From Bacteroidales bacterium (lineage in GTDB: Bacteria; Bacteroidota; Bacteroidia; Bacteroidales; Bacteroidaceae), in the NCBI GenBank assembly GCA_004552155.1, contig SFPF01000056.1, positions 1 to 9,792 on the forward strand: a DNA stretch of 9,792 nt, written 5' to 3'. The stretch's first letter is position 1. Each line of letters starts with the position of its first letter. Shown piece after piece: positions 1-5,420 of the stretch. The position numbers and the translations under genes were made by a program. The notes under the pieces were generated by a model. The model saw only the letters and a program-made list of their open reading frames with translations, searched no databases and had not been told where the DNA came from.

Positions 1-711
1 ATGCGTCGTTATCTTCTTCATAGGAAGATTGGAGATTTTGCTTTTCCTCTTATGCAGGGACTCGGTGAACAGTCTATTGATGTAAGGGAACTTCTTTCCA
101 GTGCCATCTCTTTGCAGATACACAAAAGAAAGAATGAACCATCGGACAACAATTTCGAGCAGACACTACCTGCCACTCAGGCGATGTTTGCCAATGAAGT
201 GTTCCGAAGCGGTTATAATCTGGGATTCCTTGGGGTTAAAGACCCCATCCTAGAATCAGAACTTGAAGCCCGATTGGTAGAGAAGGTAAAGCAATTTCTT
301 TTGGAACTTGGCAAAGGATTCACTTATATTGGTAACCAACACGTACTCGAATACAACGGAAAGCGAAGCAAAGTTGACATGCTTTTCTTCCATCGCGGAC
401 TGCATTGTCTTGTGGCTATTGATTTGAAAATTGGCGAATTTAAGCCAGAATATGCAGGCAAGATGAACTACTACCTATCATTGCTTGACCGTTTAGAACG
501 TAGAGAAGGTGAAAATCGTTCTATCGGCATCATTCTATGCGCCGAGAAAGATCGGGTGGAAGTTGAATTGGCTTTGGAAGAAATGGGCAAACCTATTGGT
601 GTTGCTGATTATCAACTGATTGTTCCTCAAGAAGAATTAAAGAAAATAGTAGCAGAAGAAGTTGAGGCTTTTGGAAAAGAACTTCCTTTTCGCACTGAAA
701 CGGAGGAGTGA
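1..711 (+). CDS. DUF1016/YhcG-family PDDEXK nuclease, 5' part missing
   Basis: This is the C-terminal portion of a YhcG-like protein, a PD-(D/E)XK nuclease-fold family often found beside type I restriction loci and other defence genes. The sequence shows the family's core: FLLELGKGFTYIGNQ (residues ~99-113), then KVDMLFFHRGL with candidate catalytic D126, then LVAIDLKIGEFKPEYAGKM with D141 and K143, then a conserved IGIILCAEKD strand (~175-184). Together D126, D141 and K143 form the D...(D/E)xK signature. Family members are usually about 340-380 aa, and here only 236 aa are present. The N-terminal DUF1016_N domain is therefore mostly outside the window, and the ATG at base 1 is probably internal. 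Base composition is AT-rich compared with lysS and gpsA, consistent with an accessory gene. The exact biological role and DNA target cannot be read from the sequence. Confidence 0.85.
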   Translation: MRRYLLHRKIGDFAFPLMQGLGEQSIDVRELLSSAISLQIHKRKNEPSDNNFEQTLPATQAMFANEVFRSGYNLGFLGVKDPILESELEARLVEKVKQFLLELGKGFTYIGNQHVLEYNGKRSKVDMLFFHRGLHCLVAIDLKIGEFKPEYAGKMNYYLSLLDRLERREGENRSIGIILCAEKDRVEVELALEEMGKPIGVADYQLIVPQEELKKIVAEEVEAFGKELPFRTETEE

Positions 712-761
712 CCACAGCAAGAAGACAATAACACGGCATTTAATAAATGTAAAGTGAATGT

Positions 762-1043
762 ATGAAACCAGATTCAATATTATATTATCCACATATCGGA
801 TTCCCAAATGTAGCGTGGGTTAAGTCCTGTTTGTTACTTTAGAACCATATGTATCGAATTGTCCTTGAAGATTATGTTCCCAACGATAATGATTATATTA
901 AAGCATTGATTGATGAATACTTGGGAATTGAGTCTGCATTTTGGCTGAGAATGAAAACGGATTACAACATTCAAACGACGAAACACAACAAGACGTTTGC
1001 TAAACGACTTGAAAGCATTAGGAAAATAGCAGCGGTATTATAG
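762..1043 (+). pseudogene. chimeric pseudogene: unknown 5' end with amber codon, fused to the higA 3' end
   Basis: A single reading frame runs from the ATG at 762. Its first 26 codons begin MKPDSILYYPHIGFPN, followed by a TAG at 840-842, where a Trp (TGG) would fit the context. The same frame then continues NHMYRIVLEDYVPNDNDY... to about base 920. That part resembles the start of a family of uncharacterised proteins beginning with a LYYPxI...PN...W pattern (DUF6236-like; the name is a weak guess). From base 921 the frame is the last ~40 codons of a HigA-type antitoxin, ending at 1041-1043. That part is nearly identical to the end of the intact gene at 1721-2065, but the helix-turn-helix is absent. 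The shortest uninterrupted reading would start at ATG 849 (64 aa). A fusion of two unrelated ends plus an in-frame stop argues for a dead remnant. Confidence 0.65.
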
Positions 1044-1131
1044 GTGTAAATTGCACCGACCCACACTCCCTCAACAAACATCGGGGCGCACCATTTTCGG
1101 TGCGCCCCGATGCGTTTATGGGGATATGCTT
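921..1131. repeat. 211-bp direct repeat, copy 1 (higA 3' end plus hairpin)
   Basis: This segment matches 1943-2153 base for base at a constant offset of 1,022. I count six substitutions outside the hairpin loop (about 97% identity) and no indels. All six loop bases differ between the copies. The repeat starts inside the coding sequence at TTGGGAATTGAG and ends at GGGATATGCTT. Confidence 0.9.
1079..1112. terminator. perfect 14-bp hairpin (loop ATTTTC)
   Basis: CATCGGGGCGCACC (1079-1092) pairs perfectly with GGTGCGCCCCGATG (1099-1112) around the loop ATTTTC. It lies 35 bp after the stop of the pseudogene. No clear T-run follows (CGTTTATGGGG), so termination is an inference. It could equally be a mobile palindrome. 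Confidence 0.6.
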
Positions 1132-1167
1132 GCATAGTGAGGTCCGCCCGCTCGTCATTGCGCCCGC

Positions 1168-1270
1168 AGTGACGGGTTGAGCCAGCTTAGTGACGGGTTT
1201 GAGTCCCAAACCCGTCACTGTTCAAACGCCTTATATACAAACAAATAACACCAATAGTGACGGGTTGACA
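1168..1270. repeat. four copies of AGTGACGGGTT, two forming a 13-bp hairpin
   Basis: AGTGACGGGTT occurs at 1168, 1189 and 1256 on the plus strand, and inverted at 1208-1219. The second and inverted copies make a perfect stem: AGTGACGGGTTTG (1189-1201) with CAAACCCGTCACT (1207-1219), loop AGTCC. The short ORFs read through here on both strands are products of this repetition rather than genes. Confidence 0.8.
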
Positions 1271-1348
1271 GGTTTTTCGGGGGAAAATTTGCGTAACGCG
1301 CACGCGCGCGAGGCGACCTTGCCGCCAGCCCAAATATTCAGTAAAAGG

Positions 1349-1380
1349 TTTCGCAGTATTTTCGGAATAATGTACTTTTG
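1349..1380 (+). promoter_or_regulatory. candidate Bacteroidetes promoter
   Basis: TACTTTTG at 1373-1380 fits the -7 consensus TAnnTTTG. TTTC at 1349-1352, 20 bases upstream, is a 3-of-4 match to the -33 TTTG. No convincing gene follows directly; the next features are the hairpin at 1405-1431 and, 340 bases on, higA. It may drive a non-coding transcript or be left over from a lost gene. Confidence 0.45.
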
Positions 1381-1404
1381 CAATATATACATTCATATAT
1401 AATA

Positions 1405-1431
1405 CCACCTGTGCAAAATATGCACAGGTGG
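1405..1431. repeat. 11-bp hairpin CCACCTGTGCA/TGCACAGGTGG
   Basis: The stem is perfect (1405-1415 with 1421-1431) around the loop AAATA, 25 bases after the candidate promoter. A related sequence, CATATTTTGCACCTGT, lies inverted at about 1479-1494, so this is a dyad-rich stretch. There is no T-run to make it a standard terminator. Confidence 0.7.
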
Positions 1432-1515
1432 GTACAAACCAAAATCAAACCTACGAAACCAGAATGTTGTTCTCCCCATATTTTGCACCTGTCCACAAGG
1501 CGGGCGTTTTGCTAT

Positions 1516-1655
1516 GATTGGGGCGGGCTGTAAGCCCAAATGTTGCCAACAGCCTAGGGCAACGCCCTGGGGAAACGTAGGCCACGATTAATACATTCGG
1601 CATTTTTGCACGCGCAAAAATGCTACGCGCCGAAAGCGCGTAGCCCCATTAAAGA
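1516..1655. repeat. multi-hairpin repeat element, copy A
   Basis: This block is a chain of short stem-loops: GGGCT-GTA-AGCCC (1525-1537); CCTAGGGC-AAC-GCCCTGGG (1553-1571, one G-T pair); GCATTTTTGC-ACGC-GCAAAAATGC (1600-1623); GCTACGCGC-CGAAA-GCGCGTAGC (1622-1644). The whole block reappears inverted at about 4644-4785 with modest divergence, and its first ~60 bases also reappear in direct orientation at 4508-4570. It looks like a dispersed, non-coding, palindrome-rich genomic repeat (REP/MITE-like). No transposase is present. Confidence 0.8.
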
Positions 1656-1687
1656 CAGTGAAACAATTATTTACATCTGCAACATAT

Positions 1688-1695
1688 TAGATTTG
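1688..1695 (+). promoter_or_regulatory. candidate -7 box of the higA-type gene
   Basis: TAGATTTG fits TAnnTTTG and lies 25 bases before the ATG at 1721. I see no clear -33 TTTG at the expected spacing, so this is tentative. Confidence 0.35.
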
Positions 1696-1720
1696 TCCAA
1701 TCATTATCAATAACATTATC

Positions 1721-2065
1721 ATGATTACAATTACAGGAATTGACCCCAAAATGATTGCCAACAACATAGAACCTTTCGAACCTACACACCCGGGCGAGGT
1801 TTTGAAAGAAGAGATTGAATGTCGAGGCATTTCGCAAAAGGAATTGTCACGGCAAACGGGCATACCATACACCGCGCTCAACGAAGTGCTGAACGGCAAG
1901 CGCGCCATTACGACTGAATATGCCTTATTGATAGAAGCTGCCTTGGGAATTGAGTCTTCATTTTGGCTGAGAATGCAAACGGATTACAACATTCAAACGA
2001 CGAAACGCAACAAGACGTTTGCTAAACGACTTGAAAGCATTAGGAAAATAGCAGCGGTATTATAG
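1721..2065 (+). CDS. HigA-family antitoxin / XRE-type HTH regulator, without a toxin gene
   Basis: This 114-aa protein has the layout of HigA-type addiction-module antitoxins. It has the THPGEVLKEEIE entry motif (~22-33), then an XRE helix-turn-helix, GISQKELSRQTGIPYTALNE (~36-55), followed by VLNGKRAIT. The C-terminal half contains LGIESSFWLRMQTDYN, seen in the family. Such proteins bind operators in their own promoter and neutralise a RelE/HigB-like RNase toxin, whose gene normally lies directly upstream. Here the upstream 200 bases are repeat DNA with no higB-like reading frame, and downstream is a convergent beta-galactosidase gene, so the gene appears solitary. Its 3' end is duplicated at 921-1043. 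The ATG at 1721 is supported by a candidate -7 box 25 bases upstream; a later start at Met 11 is also possible. The family assignment is firm; an antitoxin role without a partner is not. Confidence 0.85.
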   Translation: MITITGIDPKMIANNIEPFEPTHPGEVLKEEIECRGISQKELSRQTGIPYTALNEVLNGKRAITTEYALLIEAALGIESSFWLRMQTDYNIQTTKRNKTFAKRLESIRKIAAVL

Positions 2066-2153
2066 GTGTAAATTGCACCGACCCACATTCCCTAAACAAG
2101 CATCGGGGCGCACCGAAAATGGTGCGCCCCGATGCGTTTATGGGGATATGCTT
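1943..2153. repeat. 211-bp direct repeat, copy 2
   Basis: Partner of 921-1131. It contains codons 75-114 of the antitoxin, its stop, the shared 3' flank and a hairpin. The repeat ends 10 bases before the stop codon of the convergent beta-galactosidase gene. Confidence 0.9.
2101..2134. terminator. perfect 14-bp hairpin between convergent genes (loop GAAAAT)
   Basis: The stem is identical to the hairpin at 1079-1112, but the loop is GAAAAT, the exact reverse complement of ATTTTC. It sits between the stop of the antitoxin gene and the stop of the minus-strand beta-galactosidase gene, so it may act as a bidirectional terminator. There is no strong T-run on either side. Confidence 0.6.
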
Positions 2154-2162
2154 TTCTATTTC

Positions 2163-4395
2163 TCACTTAAACAGGAAGAATTGCGGGCGGCCATAGAGGC
2201 GGAAAGCCTTGACGGCGCCGGGCATCACTTCCTTGCGGCCGGCAAGGCGCACGGCAGAGATGGTCTGGATTTCGCCGAGGTCGATGATGAGGCGGTGGGG
2301 ATAGGGCGGACGCGTGCCGTTCCAACGGGAGTGCCACATGGTTTTGGCATCGCCGTCGAACATAAGTTCGGCATCGCACACCACAGGTTCCTCGGTGCTG
2401 GCATAAACTATCTTCCAGCTGTCGGCATTCACGGGATTGCCCTTGCCATCGAGGAGCTCGATTTCAGAGAGGCAGGAACTCTGTCCGTCGTACGACGACA
2501 GCACTTCGATGCAGAGGTGGCGGAGCGTGGCGGGCGAGGCAAGTCGGAACTGCTGGAAACCGGCCTCCTGCTTCATCTCGCCTGAGAGTATCACGTCGCC
2601 CTCGTCGAGGATAGGCTCGCCCAAGGCCTCGCGCCCCGCAGAGGCGCTCTTGTGCTTATCCACGCCGAGAGAGTCGAGAATGGGCGCGGGCAGGCCGGCG
2701 ATGCTGCGGTGGCCGGTGGGCTCGAGGTCGAGCACAATGATTTCGTTCTTGCCCTTCTTCACCCAAGGCCCGGGCACGTAGAGCGTGTGCTGCGGGCCGA
2801 CGGCCCAATACTTGCCGATGGGAGGCCAGTTCGAATGTGCCGCGATAGAAAGTGGGGGCAGTAGTGGAAAGGTTGTCTTCGGTGATATTGGCAAATGCCT
2901 TCTTCAACTGCTTGGCGGCTTCGCCCTTGTTGGCCACGGAGGCGTAGAGGGGCAGAGGCGTGGTGGTCCAACCCGTGAGCGGCTTGCCGCCGAGGGTTAC
3001 CTTTTCTGTGATGCCTTTGAGGTTGTTGAGGAGGTCGGGGCCATAGTTCACGCGGCCAACGTTTTCAACCAATATCTCGAGTTTGCCGCCGGCGGGAATG
3101 TCTACGTCAATCTTGTTCTGGCGGTGGCGGCGGTCGAGGCTGCCCACAATCTTGCCGTTAACGGAGACAACGCCGTAGTCGCGCAGTTCCTTGATGACGA
3201 GCGTGCCTTTGGCGGCAGCGGGGAGCGTGGTTTCGTAGTGGATATAGCCAAAGTCCATGTCGGCATCTTCCATGGTGAGGGGACGCTCGTTCTGAATACG
3301 GCGCGTGAAGGCTGCCGAGAGGGGTGCCTGCTGCGTGAGGGTGACGGCGGGGAAAGTGCTGATGGGGTTGAGGGCGGGCACGTCGGGGAGCGTTTCGCCC
3401 TCGGGCAGGTGCTTCTGGATGACTTCGCGGAAGGCGTGGTACTTAGGCGTGGCGTTGCCGTACTCGCCGAGGGGTGCGTCGTAGTCGTAGCTCGTGGGCT
3501 GCGGCTCGTAGCCATAACTGGTGTTTGCACCGTTGGTGTAAGAGAAGTTTGTGCCGCCGTGCATCATGTACATGCTCACTGACACGTTGTGTCCCAGCAT
3601 CCAGTCGAGCTGTTCGGCGGGGTTGCGGTAGTCGCGGCGCGAGTGGGCCTTGCCCCAAACGTCGAACCACGCGGGATAGAACTCTGCCACGAAGTACGGG
3701 CCGCCCTTATGGAAGCGGTCGATGGTGTGGATCACCTCCTCGCCCACAGCACCGTTCACCGTGGGCAGCACGCCTTCGAGATAGCCGTTGGGCATCTGTC
3801 CCGAACCGTCGCAGGTGATGAGGGGCACGTCGAAACCTGCCTCGCGAATCATGTCGCGCAGTTTGCCGAGATACACCTTGTCGTTGCTGTAAGAGCCGTA
3901 TTCGTTCTCCACCTGCACGAGGAGGATGGGGCCGCCCTTAGTGACGCAAAGGGACGCAACTTCCTTGCCGAGGCGCATGATGTAGCGGCGGCAGGCTTTG
4001 AGGAAGGCTTCATTGTCGCTGCGCCACACCATATCTTTCTCCTTTTGCACGTAGGGACCGGGGCGCAGCACGACGTGCATGCCTTCTTCGCCGCAGATGC
4101 GGATAAACTTGGCGAGGTCGGCCTGTCCCTTGAAATCAAACTCGCCCGGGCGGCGTTCGTGGATATTCCAAAAGACGTAAGTGGAGATGGTGTTGATGCC
4201 CATGGCCTTTGCGCGGCGTATGCGGTCGCGCCAATACTCCTGCGGCACGCGGGGGTAGTGCATCTCGCCACAGATGAACTGGATAGGCTTGCCTTTGAGC
4301 AAGAATTGCCCGTTCTCAATCTTGAAATCCTGAGCGGACAACTCTGCCGACGCGCAGAAGAGGAGGGTCAGCATGAGCGCAAAAAGTTTTTTCAT
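2163..4395 (-). pseudogene. GH35 beta-galactosidase with F5/8 type C domain, disrupted
   Basis: This is a secreted or periplasmic glycan-degrading enzyme that would cleave terminal beta-galactose. Met at 4395 starts a signal peptide (MKKLFALMLTLLFCASAELS). The GH35 barrel follows: GEMHYPRVP, RPGPYV, QVENEYGSY with acid/base candidate E165, AEFYPAWFDVWG with nucleophile candidate E238, and MMHGGTNF. Beta-sandwich domains follow, then a C-terminal F5/8 type C (discoidin-like) domain with FDGDAKTMWHSRW and RLIIDLGE. There are two lesions. After RPGPYV (about 4048) the text jumps to QKEKDMVWR, so about 13 residues of the CAEWExGG-type motif are absent, in frame. At 2820-2829 the frame changes between FYRGTFEL and IGKYWAVGPQHTLY, and about 24 residues of the expected GMVWVNGH region are missing. 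Without the shift the 3' reading frame stays open to the TGA at 2163. It was either recently inactivated or mis-assembled. Confidence 0.85.
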
Positions 4396-4507
4396 GATGA
4401 TTAAGGTTGTGTGGATAATTGGGTTAGGATAATAAGGAATATTGTTTTTCGCAAATTGTTGATTTTGTCCGAGAATGTTTTTGGGCCACGGATAACACTG
4501 CACAAGT

Positions 4508-4785
4508 GTGGCGGGCTGTAAGCCCAATTGCTGCACTCAGCCCAGGGCAGCGCCCTGGGGGAACGATGTTGCATTGATTAAAGTGTCGCGCTCTGTAAGA
4601 GCAGCCTGCTTTATGAGGGGCAACGCCCCGTGTGGCGTTAAAGGCATTAATGGGTTACGCGCTTTCGGCGCGTGGCATTTTTGCGCAGGCGCAAAAATGC
4701 CGAATGTATCAATCGCGGTCTACGTTTCCCCAGGGCGTTGCCCTGGGCTATGGGCAACATTTGGGCTTACAGCCCGCCCCAATCA
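4508..4785. repeat. multi-hairpin repeat cluster, copies B (direct) and C (inverted)
   Basis: At least eight stem-loops follow one another: GGGCT-GTA-AGCCC (4513-4525), CCCAGGGC-AGC-GCCCTGGG (4541-4559), GCTCT-GTA-AGAGC (4590-4602), GGGGC-AAC-GCCCC (4617-4629), ACGCGC-TTTCG-GCGCGT (4657-4673), a 13-bp near-perfect palindrome at 4674-4701, CCCAGGGC-GTT-GCCCTGGG (4729-4747) and GGGCT-TAC-AGCCC (4763-4775). The two ends are inverted versions of each other, so the cluster is itself a long imperfect palindrome. Its right half is the inverse of 1516-1655. It lies upstream of the beta-galactosidase start (4395) and could be in its 5' leader. ORFs through it are unlikely to be genes. Confidence 0.8.
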
Positions 4786-4829
4786 TTTACCGGGCGTTTG
4801 TGCAAATTGGTTGCTTTAATTGCCGAGCC

Positions 4830-4869
4830 GCAGCCTATCTTATGCAAAGATAAGCATAATAAAGCAATG
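4830..4869. repeat. 40-bp direct repeat, left copy
   Basis: It begins GCAGCCTATCTTATGCAAAG and matches 5296-5335 at 36 of 40 positions. Weaker similarity continues for about 25 bases beyond it. On the minus strand it contains TATCTTTG (4845-4852), a -7-like box pointing toward the repeat cluster. Confidence 0.85.
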
Positions 4870-4997
4870 TGCCGTGTTTTCACGCTACCGGCTATGTTTT
4901 TGTGGGGCGCATCAGGCAGTCATTTCCGCTCTGGGCGCAAAGGTAACTCCGGGATTTGACACGAAACTAAAAATGGTAGATTTTTTATTATCAACTA

Positions 4998-5038
4998 TTT
5001 TTGGTTGATTTTGAAGAATCAATCGTTTTTGGTTGATT
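4998..5038. promoter_or_regulatory. paired TTTTTGGTTGATT boxes, possible operator
   Basis: TTTTTGGTTGATT occurs exactly at 4998-5010 and 5026-5038, 28 bp apart. Between them TTGATT (5005-5010) pairs with AATCAA (5017-5022). The second box overlaps the -33 region of the promoter of the small membrane-protein gene. This arrangement suits binding by a regulator, but none is identified. Confidence 0.5.
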
Positions 5039-5062
5039 ATTGGAATAATCGTTGTACCTTTG
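5032..5062 (+). promoter_or_regulatory. Bacteroidetes-type promoter of the 49-aa ORF
   Basis: GTTG at 5032-5035, 19 bases, then TACCTTTG at 5055-5062. This is close to TTTG-N19/20-TAnnTTTG. The start codon at 5088 is 25 bases after the -7 box, a normal short leader. Confidence 0.7.
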
Positions 5063-5087
5063 TAGGCGATTATAACCGGCAAAGAAT

Positions 5088-5237
5088 ATGGATAAGATAA
5101 AAGGGGTTATAACAGGAGATGGGGAATTAAACAAGGCACAAGAAATTAAAACTACGGAATACGTGCTGATAGGTACATTCGCAAGTTTTACAATAGCGAT
5201 TCTTATAGGCTTTGGAGTAGTACAGATTATAAATTAG
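5088..5237 (+). CDS. 49-aa single-span membrane protein, unknown function
   Basis: This small gene begins at the ATG at 5088 and ends with TAG at 5235-5237. It encodes a charged N-terminal stretch (MDKIKGVITGDGELNKAQ, residues 1-18), then KTTEY, then one hydrophobic segment from about residue 25 to 48 (VLIGTFASFTIAILIGFGVV at 26-45). The product should be an inner-membrane peptide; the lysines before the span favour a cytoplasmic N-terminus. It has its own promoter (5032-5062) and terminator (5245-5295), and the unit is flanked by 40-bp direct repeats. The coding sequence is clearly more AT-rich than lysS next door, which suggests transfer. I do not recognise a family. Size and layout would fit a membrane-modulating small protein or a type I toxin-like peptide, but nothing in the sequence proves either. 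Confidence 0.7.
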   Translation: MDKIKGVITGDGELNKAQEIKTTEYVLIGTFASFTIAILIGFGVVQIIN

Positions 5238-5244
5238 GATAAAC

Positions 5245-5295
5245 CAATCGGGCAAGAACTTTATAAGGATAGAGTTTTTGCCCGATTGTTTTTTT
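5245..5295 (+). terminator. intrinsic terminator of the 49-aa gene
   Basis: CAATCGGGCAAGAAC (5245-5259) pairs with GTTTTTGCCCGATTG (5274-5288), 15 bp with one G-U, around a 14-base loop. Seven T's follow (5289-5295). It starts 8 bases after the stop codon. Confidence 0.85.
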
Positions 5296-5335
5296 GCAGC
5301 CTATCTTATGCAAAGGTAAAGAAAATAAAGCAATG
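5296..5335. repeat. 40-bp direct repeat, right copy
   Basis: Partner of 4830-4869 (36/40), starting directly after the T-run of the terminator. Its minus strand carries TACCTTTG (5311-5318), a -7-like box directed back toward the small gene. Confidence 0.85.
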
Positions 5336-5383
5336 CCCGTCCGCTTTCGCACTATCATATAGGATAATTGCAAATGTTTTTCG

Positions 5384-5391
5384 TAACTTTG
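5384..5391 (+). promoter_or_regulatory. -7 box of the lysS promoter
   Basis: TAACTTTG matches TAnnTTTG and lies 29 bases before the lysS ATG (5421). The -33 element is not obvious at the usual spacing. Confidence 0.55.
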
Positions 5392-5420
5392 CGCCATTAA
5401 ACTATATATTTTTTACCCCA

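Noticed and set aside
1168..1270. CRISPR-like array
   Set aside because: The repeats are only 11-13 bases, spacing is uneven (21 to about 67 bases), one copy is inverted and no cas gene is present.
1018..1408. Small ORFs on both strands (66-73 aa) around 1018-1408
   Set aside because: Their similarity to each other comes from the AGTGACGGGTT repeats; no start signal or family is visible.
2785..4404. Long plus-strand open frames opposite the beta-galactosidase gene (265 and 271 aa)
   Set aside because: The minus strand carries clear GH35 motifs and a signal peptide; the plus frames are shadows caused by GC-rich codons.
1516..4785. Insertion sequence with terminal inverted repeats carrying higA and the beta-galactosidase
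   Set aside because: The inverted blocks are repeat-family copies, no transposase or integrase is encoded between them, and no target-site duplication was evident.
4938..4945. Minus-strand promoter (TACCTTTG complement of CAAAGGTA)
   Set aside because: The -7 box is good, but no -33 element sits at the right distance and no gene follows closely on the minus strand.
4508..4959. Three overlapping small ORFs of 73-103 aa in the repeat cluster
   Set aside because: They read through nested palindromes in several frames and show no protein-like features beyond repeat-encoded strings.
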